Assembly (NCBI GenBank): GCA_036346355.1 | Contig: CM070572.1 | Coordinates: 8,067,001 to 8,131,000 of the forward strand | Origin: Rhipidocladum racemiflorum | Lineage: Eukaryota; Streptophyta; Magnoliopsida; Poales; Poaceae | Length of the DNA: 64,000 bases | Reading direction: 5' to 3' | Shown: piece by piece, positions 1 through 11,900 of the stretch | Position numbering within the stretch: position 1 is the first letter of the stretch | How the letters are laid out: every line of letters starts with the position of its first letter | The notes under the pieces: model-generated | Databases searched by the model: none | Told to the model about the DNA's origin: nothing | What the model saw: the letters and a program-made list of their open reading frames with translations, nothing else | Translations under genes and position numbers: made by a program

Positions 1-521
1 CGATTCGACGAGTCTTTACACAATACTTTAACCAAGAACAACAACAATGATGCGGATTTAATCGGTGTCTAAACTTTTAAGAACTATATAGTTAGGGGTT
101 CCCCTTTCATCCATGTTGATAGGGATGACTTCTCAGCAACGGCATAATCTGGTCATTGGGAAATAGATGTCATCGTGTGAGAATGTAATACATGTTTTAC
201 TGTAAACATGCATTGAAGTTTGAAAATGATTTAAACGTGTCAATTTCGCAGGCCGCACAAAATGCTCCATTTTAGCCTCAGTGGAAAAAAAACTATAGCA
301 ATTTCTTTAGGGGGAAATGTTGTACAATTCTAAATGACTTAAGTATATTAATGGTGCCTATAAATGCATCACATCTAATACATAAATCAGATGAAGAGTA
401 AATCTCTTGAAATTCTATGGCCTTTGTAAAATAGCAGCTTATATTTTCATAGAAGACAATTGAACTATTTGTCGGTCATGCACATATTATGATAGTCATG
501 AAACGAAGAGAAGAAAGATGA
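1..521. other. AT-rich sequence, no gene recognised
   Basis: No coding frame, RNA gene or transposon end is recognised here. It lies where the distal pol part and the second LTR of the minus-strand Ty3 element to its right would be expected, but no similarity to that element's LTR at 2939-3372 was noticed. The element may be truncated here or interrupted by another insertion. Confidence 0.4.
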
Positions 522-1280
522 TTAGAAAGTAGTACATAGTACTTCTCTTTTTAGCAGGTAAATTATAACAGAACAAGTGGCCAACAAGTGGATACTGGAT
601 AGCATGGACATTCCATCTTTTTTCATCTCCGGAAGCCATCCTGAATTTTTAATGATGTTTTCCATTGCACCTTTTTGGTAGTGTGGTACTTTATATGGCC
701 GGATGTTGGGTGGCTTAGAATTTCCCTCGAGATGTATAATATGGTCACACTCCCTTTGTGGTGGTAGCCCTTTTTGCTCCTCAAATACATCTTTGAATTG
801 TTGCAGTATTTTCCCGATGTTGGCTGGAATCTCTTGATTTAGCTTGTTTTCCTCTTTTGTCACAATCTGCTCATGCATAATACATCCCATCATTCCTTTT
901 GAGCCCTTGTCCCATTTGGTAGAACTGACAATGCTCTTATAGCCCGGACAAGTATCATCTTTAATATGGATCATTTTGCCATTCTTGCAAATGGACAATG
1001 TTCTCTTTTTCAAGTCAAGCCCAATTGGACTATGCTCACCAATCCAATCAATCCCCAGTATGATACCATAACTCTTCAGTGGAAGTAGTTTGGAAGAATT
1101 GTATAAATGAGTTCCTTGTATTGAATATTCAAGGTCCTCCACCTGGGCACCAGTTTTCAGTTCTCCTCCACCTGCTACTGCCACTATCTTTAAGGGCCCA
1201 TAACTGATTTTATACTTGTTTCTCATAGCAAATTCATAATCCTTCAGGGTATTTGTGCTCCCACTGTCAACAAGTGCCAC
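522..1280 (-). pseudogene. Ty3/gypsy protease and start of reverse transcriptase (fragment)
   Basis: The 252-residue frame starts with the retropepsin motif LVDSGST, the active-site Asp-Ser-Gly triad. It runs through the typical post-protease segment (IILGIDWIGEHSP) into the linker before reverse transcriptase (FEEQKGLPPQRECDHIIHLEGN). Shortly after YQKGAMENIIK similarity stops and unrelated sequence follows, so the reverse transcriptase catalytic core is missing. RNase H and integrase were not found either. It belongs to the same minus-strand element as the Gag pieces at 1653-2090 and 2496-2786 and the LTR at 2939-3372. It cannot be functional. Confidence 0.75.
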
Positions 1281-1652
1281 AACCTCTTTTTGTTCAACTC
1301 TGACAAATCAAAACGAAAGTAGCAGGACTGCATTCCCCTCTAGTTGCTTGCTGGGATATTTGCATTGGTTCTTCAATGTTTCCCACGACTCGTATATTTT
1401 TTGGACTATTCATTGCTGTCACATATTCTTGCTCTTGTCCATTCTCATGATCTTCAGATGTGTCTTCTTCTTCACCTCCCCTCATGATCAACACATGCAA
1501 AGCCCTTTTTACTTTACACTAGTGGGATGGATTCCAAGGTTCCTTGTAGTACCAACATAGATTCTTTTTTTTTTCCTCAGATCTTCCTTTTGCCTTTTCT
1601 GCATTCAAGGAATTATTGTTCTTCTCAAATATTGCTTTTCCACTAATGTTAT

Positions 1653-2090
1653 TCATTTTGTTCCCATCCATTCCAAATATGTTTTTGTAATTTCATGAAA
1701 ATGGGTTTTTTTAGCAGCAATGGCTTTTTCATATACTCTAGTATACCAATATCCCTCCATTAATCCTTGAGGTCTTTGACCACTCACATCATATTTGATA
1801 TCTCCCTTTAACCCTCCAATAAAGCAACTCGGCAAGAAATGCTCTTGCAGATAGGGATGATCCCTTTTCAGCATTGCCACATACTCTTCAAATTTGTCAA
1901 TATAACTAGCTATTGAAGATTGTTGTTTCAAATTCTGCAGAGCCTCCACTGCATCATGAGCATTCTCCATTGAAAATCTATCACAAATCATAACGCAAAA
2001 CTGGGGCCAAGTTATCTGATAAATGGATATTCCAACCCCTTTCAACCAAGTTGAGGCTTTGCCCACCAAATGTGCAGTTGCTAGATTCAC
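1653..2090 (-). pseudogene. Ty3/gypsy Gag core fragment
   Basis: The 145-residue frame resembles the retrotransposon Gag domain of plant Ty3 elements: LVGKASTWLKG, then WPQFCVMICDRF, then a segment like the usual 'Y...F..Y...L......L.E.F....FIGGLK..I' pattern (IDKFEEYVAMLKRDHPYLQEHFLPSCFIGGLKGDI is visible as a run of shorter motifs). Stops separate it from the N-terminal piece at 2496-2786 and from the protease at 522-1280, so the polyprotein is broken. This is a decayed structural gene of an LTR retrotransposon. Confidence 0.75.
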
Positions 2091-2495
2091 CCACAGTTTG
2101 TTCCTGAAATTTCATAAAACTTTTCATACAATTTCAACCAGTTTCCTACATCATCACCTTCAAATAGGGGAATCTCTAGTCTCGGGCCTTTAATGACTGC
2201 TTCTGCGTAATGTTCTCTATTGCTATGGCCTCCCATATACTAGTTTGTTTGGGCATCAAACCATTGAATGCCAGCATTGTGGGTTCTAAAACCCTGATTT
2301 CTCCTCCAATCCTCCTGGGGTCTCCTTGGTTCATTCATCTCAAATTGATATGGATGCTAGAAAGACCCAGATCCTCTTACCTTTGTACATCTAGTGCGAA
2401 AGTCTATAGTTGGTCTTGGTATTGTGTTAAACCCCTGATTCTCTTCTGAATTAACTGTGTTATGTTCAATAGCAATCTGGACCTCATTTCCTCTT

Positions 2496-2786
2496 CTATT
2501 CAGCAGCTGAGATGGATGGTTTACCTAAACTGATACTAGAGGCTAGTCTGCTGTTGCCCCTTCTTCCCCCACCGCTTGTGTTCCCTCTGCAGGAAAATGA
2601 GATTGGCGTTGTTCTAGAAAGCACAAGCGCTTCAACATCTCTTTCATCTCCATAAATTCCGTTCTCAAGGCACTTTAATTCGGCCAAGTCTTCCTTGATG
2701 ACCGCGATCTCAGCCCTTACTTCTGTCAATTCCTCCCCAGGCATCCCTTCCTGAGCTCTAGTTGTCACTACCATTAAATCCCCCAA
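2496..2786 (-). pseudogene. N-terminal Gag piece of the same Ty3 element
   Basis: The frame begins MGDLMVVTTRAQEG and continues with a charged helical stretch (TEVRAEIAVIKEDLAELK), the usual form of the N terminus of Gag in plant Ty3 elements. It lies about 140 bases from the primer-binding site, as expected for the start of the polyprotein. The second half degenerates into low-complexity Gly/Ser/Arg sequence. Confidence 0.55.
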
Positions 2787-2923
2787 CGGAAAAAAAACTC
2801 CCCATATCTGTGAAGAATGTTACCTCAACCCTGGAACAACCATCCATATCGGCTAAGGGATTTTATGGCGGCGATGCAAAATCTTGGCCAACCTCCACCA
2901 AATATGAGAAGCCTCCAAGAACC

Positions 2924-2936
2924 TGGCTCTGATACC
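2924..2936 (-). other. LTR retrotransposon primer-binding site (tRNA-Met type)
   Basis: On the minus strand this reads GGTATCAGAGCCA, close to the TGGTATCAGAGC complement of the initiator tRNA-Met 3' end used by many plant retrotransposons. It lies 2 bases from the inner edge of the LTR, which fixes the element's minus orientation. Confidence 0.7.
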
Positions 2937-2938
2937 TT

Positions 2939-3372
2939 TGTCAGGACTCGAACAAAACGGAAAGAAATTTGATACAAATTTGGGGATTTCTTTAGAGGAA
3001 GAAGAATCGCATAAGTAAACTAGGGTTCTAACTACCTTACCTTACTTTACTGGAGATAATATTTTGGAGAATCCAGATGATTCCATTTCTCCCAAAAGTT
3101 CAGAATTATAGCCCATTATCTTACAGTGCAGTAAAAACTGAAAATGATAGATGGTGAACAATGTTACCAAGATTGATTACATTGTTGCATAGTAATTACT
3201 TAATGTTTCTAAATCGTTAGATGTCACTTAAGTCTCTTTGAAATTGATCTGGTCTCTCTATTCTTCTAAGTGAACTCGTTGAAATGCTTTGTTTGCCGCT
3301 GACTTCTTCTTCAGACTTTGATTCGATTGAACTTGGAACCTTCCTCTTCTCACTCTCTTTTGAACCTTGACA
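2939..3372 (-). mobile_element. LTR (5' LTR) of the truncated Ty3 element
   Basis: A 434-base segment with matching inverted ends TGTCAGG...CCTTGACA. Its inner end abuts the tRNA-Met primer-binding site. The partner LTR is not visible to the left in this window, so the element is either truncated or extends past position 1. Confidence 0.6.
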
Positions 3373-3456
3373 GAGGGGAAGATAGCGACAGTGGGAGGGT
3401 GTGTGGCCTGGAGGGTTTTAGGTTTCCAGCCGGGGAAATCCCATGACGACGCAATA

Positions 3457-3686
3457 GGACCTCTTTGCTTTTGCTTTGGATTATCTAAAAGCTAATTCTG
3501 AATTGTGATTGTAGAGAAGCTCATTCTTCAAAACTAGAATCCAAAAGCACATATGGAGTGGATTGTGGATTTAGTGTATATGGATGGGCTAAATTGTGAT
3601 AATCGACTTCTAGGATTGAGCTGTTTATTTTTTATTCAACTTTTGAGACCAGAATCCAGAATCAAAAGCAAAAAACAAACAGGCCC
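3457..3686. mobile_element. hAT-like MITE
   Basis: A 230-base segment with imperfect terminal inverted repeats: GGACCTCTTTGCTTTTGCTTT at the left and the complement of GGGCCTGTTTGTTTTTTGCTTT at the right. The GGGCCTGTTTG end is common in hAT-derived MITEs of grasses. No transposase is encoded. A clear 8-base target duplication was not found, so the edges may be off by a few bases. Confidence 0.5.
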
Positions 3687-5918
3687 TAAGTAGTGAAAGG
3701 GACACGTGGAGAGACGTGGGGCCGAGCTTGTAAGGGACAATCTCGGTCGGACGGTTGCGATCAGACCGAAGAGGAGTTACAGTCGAGTCACTAGCCAGGA
3801 AGTACGCGTCGAGGAGGACGAACGGTTAACGAACGGTTACCTCACCTCTTAATGTTTTACTAAGTAAACAACCTTGTAAACGATTTTACTACTTAAAATC
3901 CAGATAAATATATACATGTGTTTGCAGTAACAAATAAGCATATAATTCATCTTCTTTCATGCATAAAGAATGGGACTAAGAGGTTATCAACAACTATCTA
4001 CAATGGTGAAATGAAAAAAAAAGATGATATGATGTGAATGTAATTAAAGAATAATAATTGAATGAATGAACAGCTCGAATGGTAATGAAAAGCAAAGCTA
4101 GCATTTATCCCATGTATGTCATAATGTTTTATGTCATATGTTAATCTTGCAACTTACCCAAATAAACGACCGTATAAAATAAGTTTATTAAACATTAACG
4201 ACTATTAAACTGAATAAACGGTTTGATAAAACGAAAAAATCTTAAAATATCTATAATTGTAATGGGCAGATGATTTTTGCCGTTTTAACGGCGTTTGCAA
4301 GACCTGTAGTAGCCGTCATTTAGAATATTGTATGTCGCAACTCGGCAGTCGGCAGTATGAGCCTTCCAGAAAGACGTAGATATTTTCTGGTGAAACCACC
4401 CTTTCCTTTTTGCGAGAGGTGAAACCACCTCTTGTGAATTGTGATTACGACAATGTTCCCTTCCGTCCTTAACAGAATCAAGTGACGATATTAGTAATGA
4501 TGTGACTCGTTGTGTAAATTACTACTTCGAAGTTTGTTCTCAGTTCTTACTGTGGACTACGGTGTTTAATAATGGCTACTTATATTGTAGTAGTACAAGG
4601 CTGTACTACCACCACATAAGACAGCATCAAGAGAGATTCATGACCACTAGTGCTAAAATAAGTTTTGAGACTTGAGAAAGACATCAAGAAATGGACAGTT
4701 TCTTGCTCCTAAACGGGGCAGCAACATTCAAATATTGGCCAAGAAAGATATCTGAGTTTATAATTCTCTAACAAATGTAAAGATGCAGAGGCCAGAAGTC
4801 TAATATATTCTTCCATTATCTAAAAAAACAAATGTAAAGATGTATGATCTGTGTTGCAAACTTGTATTCGCAATCATGAATTTGGCATTTCCGCTCACGG
4901 ATAAAGGTGTCGCTCTGATGATATTCATGCTTGCAGTAGTACTTCTTGCTGTCCAATTTTGCAAATACTGTGCAATGTTGCGACTGGCTAGTCCATATGG
5001 TCACACCATTGGCTGATTGCCCTGGACGCGAACAAAAGAAAGAGAAACCTGGGCCCTGGAGTATGACTGCACATCTGCAAGAAGAGCATTTGATTCTCCA
5101 GATGGCTGATCAAACTCCCATTAATGTACTACTCCATTTGCAATGCCTGTACTAAACTAGGACGACGCAAGAATGCAGTACTACATAATTTCTGGAAATC
5201 AGGCGCATGTTGTCCTGATTCCCGAGCCACTCGTAAAGCAGATGCGAATTTGCAGACACCACGTTCATTTGTTCCAACTACTTCGACGCTCGCTTGCGTG
5301 GGCGTACGGGGACATCTCATGTCATCAATGATTATGATCCTCTAATACTCTAATGAACAAGAATCAGATGACAATCCAACTCTACTGGTTGTTGTATGGT
5401 ATACCCAGAGTTCACGAGATCGAAGAAACAATGAAACAACCAACGCTTCCTACAGTTGCAGTAAGAAGCCCAAAACTACAGTCAAAAGATTCTCGATACA
5501 CAAGGACGTTAGCATCATCGTGCTTCGGGCCTTCGACAGTAAAGAAGAGTTATAATTGGAATTACTTCATTGAGTTCCACCCTCAGAGTCGACATACATC
5601 AACTGAAAATTCCTGGAGCTATTTACAACTTCATCTGCTGATCAGAGGTTATGCTGAGCTAGAGCAATCTGTAGCTCGACATTACATTGTTTATTAATCG
5701 ATCGAAGCTGGTTTTCTAAAGAAAATACACCGATAATACCAACTGGTATACACTTGGGAAAATTTGCATTTGATTGGATATTTTGCTATTTGTACATAAT
5801 CATTGCAAGGTTATATAAATAGGCTCTAGGTAAAAAATGGGGGCTGATTTTCTGTCATTAAATGGCAGCCTATTGATGTTACAAATGATACAGGGTTGGA
5901 AAATCACTCTACAATATG
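3687..5918. other. Intergenic region and probable 3' flank of the AAA-ATPase gene
   Basis: AT-rich sequence with no recognisable coding exon on either strand. The part just below 5919 should contain the 3' untranslated region of the minus-strand AAA-ATPase gene; its polyadenylation site was not placed. Short open frames at 4816-5697 show no recognisable domain. Confidence 0.4.
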
Positions 5919-8900
5919 TCAGTTGCCAAACCCAAATGGTGATTTCGTCCTGTTGCCCCCTTCCCCATACTGTTCATTCCATTTTCTTAATTCATTCATA
6001 CTTGTTGCGTCATAAGAAACAGACGGGCTTACCTGCATTGGAAAAATAACCAATGTGAAAATAAAATACCTCCCAGAAAACTGGGCAGTGAAGCAGGAAA
6101 ATCAGGGTTAAAATACCTTTGCTTTTGCTTGGATAAAATCATCCAATTTAAGAGGTCTTAAGTAAGTGCTTTTGCTACTCACACTACCTCCCTACAAAAG
6201 ATGGCAACCATGCAAGGAAATAAGAGAACACAATTTTGATGATTATGGAAACGTTCATTAGTGCAAACAGTTAAAAGAGCACAACTACCTTCTTTTCTTC
6301 TTCTAGAAGTTCATGAACTGGCCTATATGCTGCAGCTATGCATAGGTTCTGCAGAAGAGAACACTGAATGATGACACACAAACAAGAAAAAAGTAACAAA
6401 ACAGTTTTACTTTCTTAGCCACAGGGGAAAAAAGGTTATGATACCTTCAGATCACTTCCTGAATAACCTTCTGTAGCATTGGCAAGTTCGTCAAATTTAA
6501 AATCAGATTCTAGGTTTTCTTTAGCAAGTTGAATCTTGAGAATTTTCTTTCGGTTCTGCGCATCTGGAAGGTCAACATATATCCTGTAGATCATGAAACC
6601 AATGAATATCTTGCTAGATCAACATAGCTTATCTTGAAAGCAAGATTGTGGGTGCACATATTACCGTCTAGGTAAACGCCGTATTACAGCATCATCTAGA
6701 TCAAATGGTCGATTTGTCGCAGCAAGAATAAGGATTCGTTGGCTATCTTTGGACCTTAGACCATCCCAAGCCGCCATAAATTCATTTCGCATCCTTCTTG
6801 TTGCTTCATGCTCAAATGCACCTCCTCTTGCACCAAGTAAGCTGTCAACCTATATATCAAACCAAACTGCGTCATACAATGATATTTATGCACAACCATG
6901 GCATTGGTGGGTGGTGACCAAATTCAACCAAAATAATGAAGACAGGTTTCAAGAATAAGCACTTGTGTTATTTAATTTACGTGAAGATACCTCATCCACA
7001 AATATGATAACCGGGGCCAGTCGACTGGCAAAGGAGAAGAGGGCCTTTGTCAGCTTCTCAGCATCGCCAAACCACTGTTTAAAGAGAATAGAGCAGTAAG
7101 GTACTTGGTTGGTAAATAAGCTTGTATCTGCATGGGATAGTCCAGCTGGATGATCCCATCTTCTAAGGGGTCATGCAAATTCTTTCTTCAGTTCCTTGTA
7201 TAAGATGCAGTGTGGAAGGTCACATCTCACAATTTAGCTCCTTAGGGGAATATTCTCATAAATTGCATCCACCTGTAAATTGTAATGCATCTATTCATAC
7301 CATGCATCCAACCAAACACAGGGATGTGCTCTAATCCTGCATCATCCCAAGCCCCAATCAAGCATACCAAGGTGACTTAAAGGGTGAGAATCCTTTAGTT
7401 CGATCCAACTTCATGAACAGAAACTTCATACATGTGATGAGCCTAAGATCAGTAGCTTCATCATTTCATGTAAAGCAGCAGGAGACATCCTTAACAAGCA
7501 GTACAAAAAAGAATATCTCAGCCAGTCAACCACACTCATAACCAGGGTAAAAACTCCAGGGGAAATGACCAATTCCCACTGGGGATTGGAAATCTCAATG
7601 AGGACAAGGATATTACAAAACTAGCCAAATCTTTTTGAAGGTAAATTTTGAAATCTTGAATGGGATAAACAGAATATTTAGATCACCTATAATTGTATAT
7701 GGGTGCAAAATCAAGTTGAAACAAGCTTCCCTTTTGCCCAGTTGGATGTATTTTCTCGATGTATTAATGCATATGCAGAATTTTCTGTTTTGATTTGACA
7801 TATGATCTATTTATCTATAATATTACTGTTTCTCTTCCCTTTTTCCTCCTTTTGGCCCAAGGGAACTGGAAATCTGCACGGAGATCCGCTTCAAATTCAA
7901 ATTAAGCATTCAAGATTGTAAGCAAAAACCAACCAGGAAAGGCCGATTTCTGCTATTGCCGTCTTCCAGGTTTTTCGCAAAAGCCAAAATTGTTGTCCTA
8001 GCTTGTAACTACTAAAAAACTATATCGTATTGAAGTTCTGTCCAAACTTCTCTACTAGTACCAATTTTGATTCTCATGAGTCACGATAGCACAGTGCGTT
8101 CCATGAAAGACTTGGATATCAAATCTGACAGACAATGGGTACCGTAAACCGTACCCCAAGTAGGATGTTCCATGAAAGACTTGGATATCAAATCTGTCAT
8201 GTAGAATGACAACATCTAATTAAGTATGTCTGCTACTTCAACGAAGTTAGAATTCCAAGTTTCCAACTAATGGTAACTTTCATGAAAGTAAAGAAACTAG
8301 GTCAATAGTTAACCCCAAATTACATGCGCACCTATGGAAGAAAACAATAGACTGAATGATGTTCAAACTTTGAGCGCTTTACTGCAATAATTGGAAAAAA
8401 ATCCATAAAAAGGAAACAAGTCAAATCGAATTACCTTTGATGTGAGTGTGGAACCAGTTATGCTGATAAAATTTGCTCCAGCTTCTGTTGCAAGTGCCTT
8501 TGCCAAGAGTGTTTTCCCTGTTCCAGGAGGCCCAAAAAGCAAAACACCTTTGCAGGGCTGAAAAGGCTCCATACAGAAGTTATATCAGAAATTAAGCTAA
8601 GCCAATTCAAGTATGCAGAATTTCCTATAAGAATACTATGAAAAGGTACAGCAATTAATAGGACATCCAAATTTTGATATTGAAATAATCAACTCAAACA
8701 ATAATTTGCCTCAGAACCATAAGACTATAGGAATGATGTTTTCAATTGCAGAATCTCCACATTTAGTTTATCAGTTTATCTATTTAACTTGAAAGGTAAA
8801 ATGTATTTCCGATGATGTTTATGAAATTTGCTATACTTTCATCATCCATTTCTTCATAAGCACTAGCCCTAAGCACAATTAGTGAATAAATATGTAATCA

Positions 8901-11900
8901 TGTATGACAACTTGATAACGATTTACTGCTCCACAGGAGTTTAGCAGATTAATTTTTTACAGATCAAGAATAGGTTCAATTTTCAAGAGAGAATCAACTA
9001 GCTAAAGGCTATAAGCCTATAATATATGCAACCAGATAAACAATGTTAGCAATTTCGATATGGTTCACAGGACAGCACAAAAAAGATGCTGCAAAAGCGG
9101 ATGGGAATAATTTAGGATCATTTCAAAAGATGCAGGCATTTTTTGCAATCTCATTTTTCTCTACTATAGCAACTGTCCATAGGAAAACCTCTCCAGTAAA
9201 ATATACATCTACACCATGCGCACTAACTACACATCATGACATTCAACGTTAACTCAGATACGAAACAAACTTCTGGAAAGACAATGCTAAAGAAAAATCA
9301 TCTTAGAGGTATTCCTTTAAAAGGACACATCAAGGCAACAAGTTATTCATTCAATCCTTCCCACCTTGCCTTTTTGAGTTCTTGCCAATATAAAGCAACT
9401 TCTGTCTAGAAGACAGCAATGACCTAAATAAAGTATTTAAGGTCACATGGTATGTCTAGCAGAGAAGCAATTCGTACCCTTAATAAATTGCCGTGTGAAA
9501 AAAGCTCAGGTCTTCTCATTGGAAGAGTAACGAGCTCATCCAGCGTCCTCTTGACATCCTCCAGTGCGCCAATATCGTCAAATTTCACTCCAATTTCATC
9601 AGGAGGTACAACAGCAGAAATGAAATTGCGTTCATACTCATCTTTAGCCAAATTCTGAAGTTAAGGAACTTATAAGTAGCTATGGCAGTGGCCGATAATA
9701 CACAGGTGGAAGAAAAGCTAGCTTGATGGAATAGTTAAGCTAAATACCTTCAAATTTTGTGAGGGTTTCTTAGTTTTAATACCCTGTTCCTTCAGCCTCT
9801 CGATTGCCACATCCAGACTTCACAAAAATGCAAACAATAATAATAAATGCCCAGCAAAAATAAATTGACCAAATACAACAATTGTCGTTTTGAAGTTACG
9901 TACCTCTCACGGGGAATGATTAACCTGTCACCCTTAATAGAAGGAAGAACTGTTGATGACAAATAATGACTTCTAGCCCATCCAACAACCTTCTCTGCTT
10001 CTGCAATGTGCAATACACTCGCTGAGTAGTCATCCTACCTCAGCTCCACCTTAGAACTGGTGATGAAAACTTATGCCCGTTGAGTAAGGGAGGAACATAG
10101 TAAATTTTAATTTAGCATTCTTAGCCCATCACAAGTGTTTGTTAACCCAACTTCATCATTTTGACTATGTAAACATAGGCAATAATTCAAAAGAACAATG
10201 AAGATTTTTCCATCTGTAACCAGCCAACTGCAGCCAGTTACTAAAAATTCAAACCTGGTCTTCCCAAGAAAAAGAATTAATCTGGTTTAATCAATACAAG
10301 ACAGTTAATGGGTTATCAACAATTTCCACTGATTCATTATCATCCAATCTTTGCATGTAGGAACATTATATTGCCGGCAAAAAAGCTTCACTACGACAGG
10401 GTTTCTCTGGAACCAGGATACCAGCACAAGTAACCAACCAGAGACCAGATACTGACACCTAAGTGAAACCAGAATGGCAGGATGTAAGTTCAGTTGCTTG
10501 CAGTTGTTAAGAGTCAGGGTGGTGGCAGTTGCACTTAATTGTCAATAGCAATCCACAAGAACAGTAATAGACAGATTCACCCCAAAACACGAAACCAGCA
10601 TAACATCAAAACAGTTGGCAGGAATTCTAATGAACTTTTCAAAGAAAAGAGTGTTTCTTATAAGCAAAAAAATTCTGAGTTGTCATACTTTGTTTTGTCA
10701 AAACAACACCGTCAGACGTCACATGCAAAAGCTCCACGCATGACAGCTCATGCTCTTCAAGCACCTGCATTAATCAATCATGACTTACACGAAGTACATA
10801 AGAAAAGGTGGCAATCCTGCATGACATATGCAGGCTGATGAATGAGAACATAAGCACTACATTACCTTGTGCAATTCAACAAGGTTATGCCTAGAAATAA
10901 TAATTTTTCTATCCTCTTCAATCTGGTTATTGAAAACTCGTAGTTGCTCATCTTCCTGTAAATAGAATAAACAAAGACAAAGTCCGGGGTGCCCCCCAAG
11001 ATAAAGCGCACTTGTACTTGAAAAATGCTCGAGGCACTGAAAGTCATTGATTTAAGTATTTAACTACAAACACCATCATCATATGCTAATGAAGGACACA
11101 TTCAATAGCTTGTTTTGCAGAGCATAACTTTGTGTATAGGATTTGGATAAGCAAAAGAAGCTAACCTCTGGTGGAGGAACAATGAGACTATTTGTGAAGA
11201 GCTTTGAAATGTCAGTGGATCTTGAATATTTTTGTCCCTTTATCCCCCCTGCCAACCGCTTCAGTGATGATGGCTGCATATAAACATTTCAAATCAGTAC
11301 ATACCGATGAAATATGAGATGGCAACCTTGCATAGATGATGTTAAAAAAGAGAAGTGACTCTTTGGACAGCACAAAAGCAAAAGCAAAATAAGGCTAATC
11401 ATAAAACTAGGCAAACTAGGATCCCTATGAAATTCTTACTTTATGTTTATTGTGCTTTACAGTTTTTACAGAAAATTATGCTTCATAAGGAACTAGTAAG
11501 AGGCAGTTTTCATTTGAATAGCAGTATAGCACAATTGTAATTTCTAGCAAAACAAACATTTCTACAGCCTGGCATAAACTATGTGCAAACATGAAATGAC
11601 CTGCATTCTTTACTGTCTCTATGGGATGCCAAACGTATCTCATCAGTCATCGTAAGCAAACAAGGTGCTGATAAATGGATTTTACCAAGCTTGGCAGCCT
11701 GTGATGCTTCACAATGTAAAGCAATTAACAGTGTTTTACGTAGCAGTCAGTATGCATGGAAATTTGATGGTTGATTTGTAAAGATAAGTTCGTTCAATTG
11801 TGCCCTTATCCAGAAAATGAAACGCAGGGAAAAGCTGTGCATAAGCTAGGAGTAGGAAACAACAATGATACAACGCTCATGTGTGAATCTACTCTTGAAT

